In this document: one piece after another, positions 29,929-39,125 of the stretch
Position numbering within the stretch: position 1 is the stretch's first letter
Layout of the letters: every line of letters begins with the position of its first letter
Assembly: GCA_946545015.1 (NCBI GenBank)
Contig: CAMNMV010000004.1
Span: forward strand, 1-51,870
Reading direction: 5' to 3'
DNA: 51,870 nt
Source of the DNA: an uncultured Clostridium sp.
GTDB lineage: Bacteria; Bacillota; Clostridia; TANB77; CAG-508
Position numbers and translations under genes: made by a program
The notes under the pieces: model-generated
Seen by the model: the letters and a program-made list of their open reading frames with translations, nothing else
Told to the model about the DNA's origin: nothing
Database searches by the model: none

Positions 29929-30426
29929 ATGGCAAGACTAGGATATCAATATGAGACAAGTCCTAGAAAACTAGAACCAACATATAACCCAAAAAGAAAA
30001 GAAAATATAAGGGTTGTAGAACAAAGAAAACAAAGAGTAAAAGTATCTTCTAGTGAAAAGAAAAAACAAGTAAGAACAACTTGCACTATAGTTGCGATTT
30101 TTGCGTTGCTTCTTACCATAAGTTACAGAAACTCTCAAATAAATGAAAAATTCAATAATGTTCAAACATTAAAAAGAGAATTATCAACATTACAAAAAGA
30201 AAATGAACAATTAAAAGTAAGCATTGCTAATGGATTAAATAATAATTACATTGAGCAACAAGCAAAAGAAAAATTAGGAATGAAAAAATTAACAAATAAG
30301 CAAACAATTTATATTACATTACCCAAAAAAGACTATGTTGAATCACCATCTGAGAAAGTTATTATTGAAGAAAATAACAAAAAAGGTTGGTTTGAACAAT
30401 TATGGGATTCATTGTTTGGAAATTAA
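29929..30426 (+). CDS. ftsL: FtsL-like cell division protein
   Basis: Single TM followed by coiled coil, position directly after rsmH, YIEQQAKEKLGM motif. Confidence 0.75.
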   Translation: MARLGYQYETSPRKLEPTYNPKRKENIRVVEQRKQRVKVSSSEKKKQVRTTCTIVAIFALLLTISYRNSQINEKFNNVQTLKRELSTLQKENEQLKVSIANGLNNNYIEQQAKEKLGMKKLTNKQTIYITLPKKDYVESPSEKVIIEENNKKGWFEQLWDSLFGN

Positions 30427-30466
30427 ACCACTTGCAAAATATATAAAGTTTGCAAGTGGTTTTTTA
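30425..30466 (+). terminator. Rho-independent terminator after ftsL
   Basis: CCACTTGCAAA...TTTGCAAGTGGTTTTTT. Confidence 0.85.
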
Positions 30467-30492
30467 TATAAATATTTTGTTGAGGAGAAAAT

Positions 30493-30978
30493 ATGTTAAA
30501 AGTAGAAAATTATCCATATGCATTTAAAGAAGTATGTGAGATTTTAAAAAATATGAATCGCGAAGATGTAGAAAAAATTCCGAATTCATATATAAATATG
30601 ATAAAAAATAACATGGATGATAATTATGAATTTATATTAGATAATAATACTGAGTTTGAAAAACAAGAGTTATTAAAAGAAACTAAAGTTATATTAGCTG
30701 ATATTTATTTGAATTATTGGGCTGATGATGAACAGAAAATAAGAATTAAGCAAAAGTTTAAATATGATATAATGAGAGAAGAAGAAAAAAAATTAAAAAA
30801 TATTTATACTGATGAATTTAGTAACAAAAATCAAAAATTAGACAGTGAAGAAAAAACAAGAAATGAAATAAATTCAGATATACAAATGGTAGAATACAAA
30901 AAAGAAAATATATTTACTAAGTTTTTAAATAAAATTAAAAAAATATTTAGTAAAAACAAAAGTCAAAGGAAGATATAG
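30493..30978 (+). CDS. Hypothetical protein, charged, basic C-terminus
   Basis: ORF with ribosome-binding site GAGGAG; 5 nt upstream of the amidoligase-like gene. Confidence 0.6.
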   Translation: MLKVENYPYAFKEVCEILKNMNREDVEKIPNSYINMIKNNMDDNYEFILDNNTEFEKQELLKETKVILADIYLNYWADDEQKIRIKQKFKYDIMREEEKKLKNIYTDEFSNKNQKLDSEEKTRNEINSDIQMVEYKKENIFTKFLNKIKKIFSKNKSQRKI

Positions 30979-30983
30979 TTTAT

Positions 30984-33032
30984 ATGAATGAGAATGAAAT
31001 TGATCAATTATTTCTAAATTTAAAAAATCGTAATTATAAAGAAATATTCAAAATGATTGGTATGGAATTTGATGCATCATATATAGAGGAAAAAAATGTA
31101 TTTAAACAAGCTATGGAACAAGTATATGCCAAGATAATGGAAAAAGTTGATAAAAAAGGATTTGAATATTTTTGTAACCAAATAAGTAAAAACAACGGAT
31201 TGGGATTTATATTTTTAACATATTCAAAAAATAAAGAATTTGTACATGAAATTATTGAAGATAGACAAAGACGAAAAGATATGGGAATAGATAATATAGT
31301 AAAATTACAGCTTTTACTAAAAGATTGGGGAGATGAAGAATATAAAAAAGAAATAATTGAAAGTCCAGAAAAAAGAGAAAAAATGAGTGTTAAATCTTCT
31401 CTTTTGTTTTCTGTAATTGTATCATTAAAAGATAAAGAATATCAAAAAAATATATTATTAGATGATAAAAAAACTGAAGAATTAGGAATAGATGCAAGAA
31501 AAAAAATTGCACTAATTAATGCAATAGGAGATTTTGAATATATAAGGAATCTATTGGATAATCCTCAAAAAATAGAAGAACTTAAATTAACTAATGATGA
31601 TATAACTACATTAATTCAAACTACTAAGAATAAAGAATATATGAAAAGTATTTTAGAAGATCCTAGAAAAATCGAAAAATTTGAATTTACTACAAAAAAT
31701 ATCCATGCTCTTATTGTAGGTGTCGGGGAAAAAACATATATTAAAAATATCATAGAAGATCAAGAAAAAATTAAAAAGTTAAGACTAGATTCCAAAAGTA
31801 TTATGTTTTTGCTTTTAGAATTAGGAGATAAACAATATATAAAAAACATATTGTTAAATGATGAGAAAAGTAAAAGCTTAGGATTATATAATGATGAAAG
31901 AAATTTAGGAACTTTACTTAAAGAGGTTGGTGAAACAGAATTTATAATCAATTATGCAAAAGATAAAGGAAGATATAAAGAACAAAATAGTAGCCAATCA
32001 AACATAGACGCAGAAATACTCCTACCAGAAAATATGACAATAGGAGTAGAAATTGAGTGTGAAGGAGAAAATAGTGAGATTTTAATAGCTTTACGTGATT
32101 TTGAGAATGGGTGGTCTAGTGGATACGATGGTAGCTTAAAAAATGGAGTTGAAGTAGTATCCCCAATTTTAACTGGAGATACGCAAATAACTACAGAATC
32201 AATAAAAAAAGTATGTGGAATTATTAATTCATTTGGCCAAACTGTATCAGAAAGATGTGGAGGACATGTTCATATTGGTGCACATTATTTGACAACAAAA
32301 GAAAGTTGGGAAAATTTAACTGAATTATGGGGGAATTGTGAAGAAATACTGTATATTATTAGTAATAAAGAAGGTGAAATACCAAGAAATGACATAGGAA
32401 AATATGCAAAGCCAATTTCTGGTGCAATTGAAAAAAGACTTAATTGCGATACAGTAAAACTAGAATCTGAGGAAGATTTGAAAAAATTTATTAAAGATGT
32501 TCAAGTTGATAGAGCTTATGGAATTAATTTTGCAAATGTAGGAGAACGATATAATACTGTAGAATTTAGATTAGCAAATGGTACAATCGATGCTAAAACA
32601 TGGATTGAAAACATAAACTTATTTGGAGGGTTAATAAAAACAGCAGAAGATTTAGCAATAATTCAATCTAAACAAGAAGGCAAATTAACAGAAGAAGATA
32701 GAATAAAAATAGAAAGCTTTGAAAAAATTAAAGATAAAGAAATAAGTGATGAAGAAAAGTTAAGTGAATTATTAAAAATAGTAGTACCTGAAAGTATAAA
32801 AGATGTTTATATGAAAAGATATGAAACAAACAGTAAACTAATAGATAAAAATCAAAGTGTGAAAAAAGTAATTACTGAAAAAGTGGCTAGTAAATCTATA
32901 TATATTGAAAAAAAACGTGTTGGAAAAAAAGTATTTACAGGGCCTGATTGTGTACTTGGACAAGAAATGGATGAGTATGAAAAAATTAAAAATATGTATT
33001 TAGAAAAAGATAGTCAAGATATAGTTAAATAA
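30984..33032 (+). CDS. Amidoligase_2-family-like COOH-NH2 ligase with N-terminal ~33-aa helical repeats
   Basis: C-terminal part: IGVEIECEGE, GYDGSLKNGVEVVSPIL, ERCGGHVHIGAHYL, RAYGINFANVGERYNTVEFRLANGTIDAKTWIENI. N-terminal part: 7-8 copies of (D/N)KEYxKNIIEDPEKIEELGLD. Confidence 0.7.
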   Translation: MNENEIDQLFLNLKNRNYKEIFKMIGMEFDASYIEEKNVFKQAMEQVYAKIMEKVDKKGFEYFCNQISKNNGLGFIFLTYSKNKEFVHEIIEDRQRRKDMGIDNIVKLQLLLKDWGDEEYKKEIIESPEKREKMSVKSSLLFSVIVSLKDKEYQKNILLDDKKTEELGIDARKKIALINAIGDFEYIRNLLDNPQKIEELKLTNDDITTLIQTTKNKEYMKSILEDPRKIEKFEFTTKNIHALIVGVGEKTYIKNIIEDQEKIKKLRLDSKSIMFLLLELGDKQYIKNILLNDEKSKSLGLYNDERNLGTLLKEVGETEFIINYAKDKGRYKEQNSSQSNIDAEILLPENMTIGVEIECEGENSEILIALRDFENGWSSGYDGSLKNGVEVVSPILTGDTQITTESIKKVCGIINSFGQTVSERCGGHVHIGAHYLTTKESWENLTELWGNCEEILYIISNKEGEIPRNDIGKYAKPISGAIEKRLNCDTVKLESEEDLKKFIKDVQVDRAYGINFANVGERYNTVEFRLANGTIDAKTWIENINLFGGLIKTAEDLAIIQSKQEGKLTEEDRIKIESFEKIKDKEISDEEKLSELLKIVVPESIKDVYMKRYETNSKLIDKNQSVKKVITEKVASKSIYIEKKRVGKKVFTGPDCVLGQEMDEYEKIKNMYLEKDSQDIVK

Positions 33033-33052
33033 ATTATTTAGGGAGAAAATAT

Positions 33053-33463
33053 ATGTTGAAAAATTTAATAATAATAGAAAATGGTAAAGACTTTCAATAT
33101 GATACTTTGGAAGAAGTTACTAAGGCATTAATTGATAAGGATTTTTACAATATGACAGAAGTGGAAAAAATGGAAAAGATGAGAATAAAGGCATTAGCTA
33201 ATAATTTATATAATAAGTTCACTGTATTAGAATGTTCTCCACTAGATGGGGATTTTGAAGGAAAATTTATAATACAAAATGAAATAACATATATTTATTC
33301 ATTACTAATGAATAATAGTAATTTACTATTATTAGAACACAAGAATTCAAATATATTAACAAAATATTTAAATAAGGAATTTTTAAAAGATAATTATGTA
33401 ATTGTAAATTCATTTGCTAAAGAATTATTAGAAAAATACGTGAAAGAACAGAATATGTTATAA
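33053..33463 (+). CDS. Hypothetical protein
   Basis: 136-aa ORF in operon arrangement downstream of the amidoligase-like gene. Confidence 0.55.
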   Translation: MLKNLIIIENGKDFQYDTLEEVTKALIDKDFYNMTEVEKMEKMRIKALANNLYNKFTVLECSPLDGDFEGKFIIQNEITYIYSLLMNNSNLLLLEHKNSNILTKYLNKEFLKDNYVIVNSFAKELLEKYVKEQNML

Positions 33464-33504
33464 TTAATAATAACCTCTAATAGAATTATTAGAGGTGTTT
33501 TTTT

Positions 33505-35511
33505 ATGGATTCAATAAAATTGTCGGGTAAAAAGAAAATGAGAAATTTTTTATTTATTGCTTTTACTATTTTTATATTATTGGCAATAAGGATTGGATTC
33601 ATTCAATTGATAGAAGGAAAAGAATTAAAGAAATTAGCATATGATCAGCAAACATTAGATAGAGTAATATCTCCTAAAAGAGGAACTATTTTTGATTCCA
33701 CAGGAAAAAATATATTGGCCATAAGTAGTAGTGTTGAAACTGTTACTGTAAATCCAGGAAACATAGATAAAAAAGATAAAGAAAAAGTAGCAAAAGCATT
33801 ATCTGATATTTTTGATTTGGATTATGAAAAAGTATTAAAAAAAGTAAATAGGAGAAGTTCAATTGAAACAATAGTCAAAAGATTAGATAAAGATAAAACA
33901 GATGAACTTAGAAAATGGATACAAGAAAATAATATCGATAAAGGAATAAATATAGATGAAGATACGAAAAGGTATTATCCATATAGTACACTTGCTTCAC
34001 AATTTATTGGATTTTGTGGAAGTGATAATCAGGGGCTAGATGGAATAGAAGCAAGATATGATGAAGTGCTTAAGGGAACTAAAGGCGCAATACAAAGACA
34101 TAGTGATGCAAGGGGACAGGAAATTGGAACTGAAGGAGAAAATTATATTCCTGCTATAAATGGTAATGATATAGTTTTATCAATTGATTTAAATATACAA
34201 TCGATTGCAGAAAAATATTTGAAAGAAGCTTGTATTGATAATATATGTACAGATGGTGGTAATATTGTAATAATGAATCCACAAAATGGAGATATATTGG
34301 CAATGGCAACATATCCAAATTATAATTTAAATGAACCATATGAAGCATATACAGAAGACTTGAAAGATAATTGGGATATGTTAGAACAAAGCGAAAAAAC
34401 TAAACAATTACAAGCGGTGTGGCGAAATAAGGCAATTGCAGATACCTATGAACCTGGTTCTGTATTTAAATTAATAACAGCTTCTGCGTCTTTAGAAGAA
34501 GGGATAACTGATACGGATAAAGCAGGAGAATTTTGTTGTACAGGAGGAATTGAAGTTGCAGGAGTAAGAATAAAATGTTGGAGATATTATAGACCACATG
34601 GTTCTGAAAGTTTAAGGCAAGCATTAATGAATTCTTGTAATCCTGTATTTATTGGTCTAGGACAAAAAATAGGGGTAGAGAAGTACTATAGTTATTTAGA
34701 AAAGTTTGGTTTATTAGATAAAACAGGTATTAATTTACCAGGAGAGGCAAAAGGGATATTTTTGTCTAAAGAAAAAGCAGGACCAGTTGAACTTGCAACA
34801 ATTAGTTTTGGCCAAAGATTTGAAATAACTCCAATTCAATTAGTGACAGCTGTTTCTTGTATTGCGAATGGAGGAAATAAAATTAAACCACGAGTTGTAA
34901 CAAAAATTATTGATAGCAAAACAAAAGAAATAAAAGAAGTTCCAGTTGAAAAATTTGATAATGTCATATCAAAAGAAACTTCTGAAAAAGTACTTAGCAT
35001 GATGGAATCTGTTGTAAGTGAAGGGACTGGTAAAAATGCTAAAGTTGCTGGATATAGAATAGGTGGTAAGACAGGAACTTCAGAAGATGGAGTAAATACA
35101 GGGAAATATGTAACATCATTTTGTGGTGTTGCACCTATTGATGATCCACAAGTAGTAGTATTGGTTACTTTATATAATCCAACAGGAGAAGGAGGACACC
35201 AAGGAGGTGGTGTAGCAGCTCCAGTAGGCGGGCAAATATTAAGTGAAGTACTACCATATTTAGAGGTGGAACAAGCAAATAAAGATGAAATAGAAGAAAA
35301 AGAAGAAGTTGTAGTACCAGATGTTATCGGAAAAAGTATTGGAGAAGCAGAAAAAATTTTAAACGAAAATGGTTTAACTATAAAAGTAAATGGAAATGAA
35401 AAAGAAAATCAAAATGAAGATGTACAAATAAAAAACAAAAAAATTATAAATCAAACACCACAACCAGGAATTGTAATTTATAAAGGAAATAGTGTATATT
35501 TAGAAATCTAA
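33505..35511 (+). CDS. Class B penicillin-binding protein with C-terminal PASTA domain (FtsI/SpoVD-like)
   Basis: VISPKRGTIFDSTGK, PGSVFKLI, NSCNP, GGKTGTSED, PDVIGKSIGEAEKILNENGL. Confidence 0.93.
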   Translation: MDSIKLSGKKKMRNFLFIAFTIFILLAIRIGFIQLIEGKELKKLAYDQQTLDRVISPKRGTIFDSTGKNILAISSSVETVTVNPGNIDKKDKEKVAKALSDIFDLDYEKVLKKVNRRSSIETIVKRLDKDKTDELRKWIQENNIDKGINIDEDTKRYYPYSTLASQFIGFCGSDNQGLDGIEARYDEVLKGTKGAIQRHSDARGQEIGTEGENYIPAINGNDIVLSIDLNIQSIAEKYLKEACIDNICTDGGNIVIMNPQNGDILAMATYPNYNLNEPYEAYTEDLKDNWDMLEQSEKTKQLQAVWRNKAIADTYEPGSVFKLITASASLEEGITDTDKAGEFCCTGGIEVAGVRIKCWRYYRPHGSESLRQALMNSCNPVFIGLGQKIGVEKYYSYLEKFGLLDKTGINLPGEAKGIFLSKEKAGPVELATISFGQRFEITPIQLVTAVSCIANGGNKIKPRVVTKIIDSKTKEIKEVPVEKFDNVISKETSEKVLSMMESVVSEGTGKNAKVAGYRIGGKTGTSEDGVNTGKYVTSFCGVAPIDDPQVVVLVTLYNPTGEGGHQGGGVAAPVGGQILSEVLPYLEVEQANKDEIEEKEEVVVPDVIGKSIGEAEKILNENGLTIKVNGNEKENQNEDVQIKNKKIINQTPQPGIVIYKGNSVYLEI

Positions 35512-35537
35512 AATTCAATTTAATTAAACTTGAAAAA

Positions 35538-35564
35538 TAAAAATAAGCCATAAGGCTTATTTTA
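35538..35564 (+). terminator. Rho-independent terminator
   Basis: AAAATAAGCC-ATAA-GGCTTATTTT. Confidence 0.7.
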
Positions 35565-35629
35565 AAATTTATTAGATAAATAATAAATATATATAATTAA
35601 AAACTAAAATTATTAATAATTAATTAATG

Positions 35630-35791
35630 CTAAATAAATATATTTGCTAGAGTTAGAAGAAATAAATAAAAAACAGTTTTAACAGTCATACGACTAAGTT
35701 TTTTAGTAACTTTCTTTAGAGTTATTCTATTTTCTTTTTTTATTGTTAGAGTTAAATCATTAGATACTGGTTTGCAATCTTTATTGTTCAT
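35630..35791 (-). CDS. Small putative membrane protein (53 aa)
   Basis: Minus strand AAAGGAG site then ATG...TAG: MNNKDCKPVSNDLTLTIKKENRITLKKVTKKLSRMTVKTVFYLFLLTLANIFI. Basic N-terminal part and one C-terminal TM; below the ORF-track length cutoff. Confidence 0.5.
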   Translation of the reverse strand: MNNKDCKPVSNDLTLTIKKENRITLKKVTKKLSRMTVKTVFYLFLLTLANIFI

Positions 35792-35908
35792 TTTCCTCAA
35801 CTCCTTTTACATTAAATAATTATAAATTAATTATATCACAGAAAAGCTCGAAAATCAAATTACACAAGGGTTAGCTGGCGGTTATGTAATGGATTTGATT
35901 AAAAACTA

Positions 35909-35937
35909 TTGACTTAAATCAAATTTTGGAGTAAAAT
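35909..35937 (+). promoter_or_regulatory. Promoter of the hisS leader
   Basis: TTGACT-17 nt-TAAAAT. Confidence 0.7.
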
Positions 35938-35969
35938 AATATAAATTTGGAAATGAAAGAGGAATAAAA

Positions 35970-36026
35970 ATGAAAGTAGAAGTTTTATTAAATAAAGTGC
36001 ATCATCATTTTTATACTTGTGTCTAA
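35970..36026 (+). CDS. His-rich leader peptide MKVEVLLNKVHHHFYTCV
   Basis: AAAGAGGAA ribosome-binding site, ATG, three consecutive CAT codons at 36000-36008, stop TAA, then alternative hairpins and a terminator before hisS. Confidence 0.75.
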   Translation: MKVEVLLNKVHHHFYTCV

Positions 36027-36129
36027 GAAATGTGAAGGCACAAGTTAATTTGAGGTGCCTATATAATATAAAATATAAAAGCTATATAGGTATAAAATAT
36101 AAAAAGTATATTTTCCTATATAGCTTTTT
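36015..36129 (+). promoter_or_regulatory. Transcription attenuator of hisS
   Basis: Competing pairings: ACTTGTG(36015-36021):CACAAGT(36039-36045); AGGCAC(36036-36041):GTGCCT(36055-36060); CCTATATA(36058-36065):TATATAGG(36083-36090); terminator AAAAGCTATATAGG(36077-36090):CCTATATAGCTTTT(36115-36128). Confidence 0.75.
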
Positions 36130-36150
36130 AGATTTTAAGGGGGAATTAAA

Positions 36151-37461
36151 ATGAGTGAAAAAATGAAACCAAAAACATTACCAGGATTTATGGAATTATT
36201 ACCAAATGAACAAATTCTTTTTAATAGAATGAAAGAAACAATACAAAAAACTTATGAAAAATATGGATTTTTACCATTAAATACACCAATAATAGAAGAT
36301 GCAAAAATCTTACTTGCTAAAGCTGGTGGAGAAACTGAAAAACAAATATATAGATTTGAAAAAGGGGAAAATGATTTAGCTTTAAGATTTGATTTAACAG
36401 TACCACTTTCAAAATATGTAACTGAATATTATGATAAATTAAGTTTTCCATTTAAAAGATATCAAATAGGAAAGGTTTATCGTGGGGAAAAGCCACAAAG
36501 AGGTAGATATAGAGAATTTTATCAATGTGATATAGATATTATTGGCGATGGAAAATTATCAATAATAAATGATGCTGAATTACCAGCAATAATTTATAAT
36601 ACATTTAAAAATTTGGGATTTAATGAATTTACTATATGTATTAATAACAGAAAAATATTAAATGGATTATTTAGTAGCTTAAACCTAAAAGAAAATTCAG
36701 CTGAAATATTAAGAATAATTGATAAAATAGATAAAATTGGACCAGATAAAGTCCAAGAAGAATTATCTAAAGAAATTTCAGAAGAACAAGTAAGAGTTAT
36801 TATGCAATTCTTAAAAATTGAAGGTAATAATAACAAAAAACTTGAAGAATTAGAAAAATTAAATATTATTGATGAAACATTTTTGGAAGGGTTAAAAGAA
36901 TTAAAAACTGTAGTTAACTTTATAGGAATGTTTGGCGTTCCTGAAGAAAATCTAAAAATAGATTTAACAATAGCAAGAGGTTTAGATTATTATACTGGAA
37001 CAGTTTATGAAACATTTTTAAATGAATATAGAAATTTAGGAAGTGTATGTTCAGGAGGAAGATATGATAATTTAACTGAATATTATACTGATAGAAAAAT
37101 GCCAGGAGTTGGAATATCAATTGGATTAACAAGGCTATTTTTCTTGCTTATGGATAATGGAATAATTTCAGCAGATGATGAATCAATATCAGATGTGTTA
37201 GTTATTTCTATGAGTGATGAATATGAAAAAGTAGCAGAAATTGCAACAAAACTAAGAGAAAATGATATTAAAGCACAAATAAATATTGAAGAACAAAAAC
37301 TGGCTAAAAAATTTAAAATAGCCGATAAATTAAATATAAAATATGTAATCGTAATTGGTGAAGATGAAGTAAAAAATGGTGTGGTATCACTTAAAAACAT
37401 GATAACAGGTGAACAAGAAAATCTCACTTTGGAAGATGCAATTAATGTAATAAAAAAATAA
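36151..37461 (+). CDS. hisS: Histidyl-tRNA synthetase
   Basis: LRFDLTVPLSKYV, YQIGKVYRGEKPQRGRYREFYQCDIDIIG, TIARGLDYYTGTVYE, SGGRYDNL, C-terminal anticodon-binding domain. Confidence 0.95.
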   Translation: MSEKMKPKTLPGFMELLPNEQILFNRMKETIQKTYEKYGFLPLNTPIIEDAKILLAKAGGETEKQIYRFEKGENDLALRFDLTVPLSKYVTEYYDKLSFPFKRYQIGKVYRGEKPQRGRYREFYQCDIDIIGDGKLSIINDAELPAIIYNTFKNLGFNEFTICINNRKILNGLFSSLNLKENSAEILRIIDKIDKIGPDKVQEELSKEISEEQVRVIMQFLKIEGNNNKKLEELEKLNIIDETFLEGLKELKTVVNFIGMFGVPEENLKIDLTIARGLDYYTGTVYETFLNEYRNLGSVCSGGRYDNLTEYYTDRKMPGVGISIGLTRLFFLLMDNGIISADDESISDVLVISMSDEYEKVAEIATKLRENDIKAQINIEEQKLAKKFKIADKLNIKYVIVIGEDEVKNGVVSLKNMITGEQENLTLEDAINVIKK

Positions 37462-37477
37462 CTATAAAGAATAAATT

Positions 37478-37516
37478 AAAAGTCTTTTAATAAATATTAT
37501 TAAAGGACTTTTTTTA
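37478..37516 (+). terminator. Rho-independent terminator
   Basis: AAAGTCTTTTAATAA...TTATTAAAGGACTTTTTTT. Confidence 0.75.
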
Positions 37517-37626
37517 AGTAAAACCCTATACAAAAATTCATTTTAGTTATATAATGTAAAAGATTTGAGAGATATAATTTTAGCTCTTAAAATAATTAGT
37601 AAAAATCTTGAAGGGATTGAATATTT

Positions 37627-39114
37627 ATGAAATTAAAAAATTTATTATTAGGACTTGAAAATCTTAAATTGAAAGGTGATTTAGAATTAGAAATAAATGG
37701 AATAGAAAGTAATTCGAAACAAGTAAAACAGGGATATTTATTTGTTGCTATAAAAGGTTTTTCTGTTGATGGACATAGATTTATTGAAAGTGCAATTGAA
37801 AATGGAGCTACAGCAGTAATGATTGAAGAAGGATGTAATTTAAAAGAAATTAAAATACCAAGTGATGTAACAATACTAATGGCTCCTGATACAAGAAAAG
37901 CACTAGCTATAACTTCAGCAAATTTTTATGATAATCCATCAAGAAAATTTAAATTAATTGGAGTTACAGGTACAAAAGGAAAAACAACTACAACATTTAT
38001 GATAAAAGAAATATTAGAAAAAGCAGGAAAAAGAGTTGGATTAGTTGGAACAATTGCAACTTACATAAATGGTAAATTATTAAAAGAAAGTGATAGAACA
38101 ACACCAGAAAGTTTAGAATTGCAACAAATATTTAATAAAATGGCAGAAGAAAAAGTTGAATATGTAGTTATGGAAGTATCATCTCAAAGTTTAAAATTAC
38201 ATAGAGTTGATGGATGTGAGTTTGATATAGTTTTATTTACTAATTTTTCAGAAGATCATATTAGTGAAAAAGAACATCCAGATATGCAAGATTATTTCAA
38301 TTCAAAGATGAAATTATTTGAAATGTGCAAAACTGGTATAGTTAATGTTGATGATTTATATGGAGCTAAGATTCCAAAATTATTTCCAAATAGTGAAATA
38401 ACAACTTATGGAATTGATAATTTTGCAAATTTAAATGCTAGAGATATTACGATAACTAATTCTTTTGCTGATTTTAGAGCAAAGATTTCTGATAAAAATG
38501 AAAGAGTTAAGGTTGGAATCCCAGGAAGATTTAGTATTTATAATGCACTAGCTGCAATTAGTGTTACTAAAAAATTAGGAGTATCTTCAGAAGTTATTAA
38601 AGAAGCTTTATTAGAAGTAAGAGTTCCAGGAAGATCAGAATTAGTTGATAATAAATTAGAATTACCAATAATGATTGATTATGCTCATTCACCAGAAAGT
38701 TTAGAAAATATATTACAAGCTGTAAAAGGTTATACAAGAGGAAGAGTAATAAGTGTATTTGGCTGTGGTGGAGATAGAGATAGTGGAAAAAGACCAATTA
38801 TGGGCGAAATTTCAGGAAGAGTGGCTGATTTTACAATAATTACATCTGATAATCCAAGAACAGAAGATCCACAAAAAATTGTTGACCAAATCGAAGAAGG
38901 GATAAAGAAAACAAAAGGAAATTATAAAGTAATTGTTGATAGAGTTGAAGCTATAAAAGAAGCAATAAAAATGGCTAATAAAAGGGATTTAATAGTTTTA
39001 GCCGGCAAAGGGCATGAACCTTATCAAGAAATAAATGGTGTTAAACATCCATTTGATGAAAGAATAATTGTAAAAGATCTAATAGAAGAGATAGAAAAAG
39101 AAAAAAAGAAATAG
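37627..39114 (+). CDS. murE: UDP-N-acetylmuramoyl-L-alanyl-D-glutamate ligase (MurE)
   Basis: GVTGTKGKTTTTFMIKEIL, MEVSSQSLKLHRV, FTNFSEDH, DYAHSPESLE, FGCGGDRDSGKRP, DNPRTEDP. Confidence 0.95.
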   Translation: MKLKNLLLGLENLKLKGDLELEINGIESNSKQVKQGYLFVAIKGFSVDGHRFIESAIENGATAVMIEEGCNLKEIKIPSDVTILMAPDTRKALAITSANFYDNPSRKFKLIGVTGTKGKTTTTFMIKEILEKAGKRVGLVGTIATYINGKLLKESDRTTPESLELQQIFNKMAEEKVEYVVMEVSSQSLKLHRVDGCEFDIVLFTNFSEDHISEKEHPDMQDYFNSKMKLFEMCKTGIVNVDDLYGAKIPKLFPNSEITTYGIDNFANLNARDITITNSFADFRAKISDKNERVKVGIPGRFSIYNALAAISVTKKLGVSSEVIKEALLEVRVPGRSELVDNKLELPIMIDYAHSPESLENILQAVKGYTRGRVISVFGCGGDRDSGKRPIMGEISGRVADFTIITSDNPRTEDPQKIVDQIEEGIKKTKGNYKVIVDRVEAIKEAIKMANKRDLIVLAGKGHEPYQEINGVKHPFDERIIVKDLIEEIEKEKKK

Positions 39115-39125
39115 AATAGAAAGGT

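Noticed and set aside
35820-36150. T-box riboswitch upstream of hisS
   Set aside because: No recognisable T-box sequence (TGGNACCGCG-like) or specifier loop; the His-rich uORF and paired stems fit leader-peptide attenuation instead.
36151-37461. HisZ regulatory paralogue instead of HisS
   Set aside because: The catalytic motifs (including LDYYTGTVYE) and the C-terminal anticodon-binding domain are present, which favours a true synthetase.
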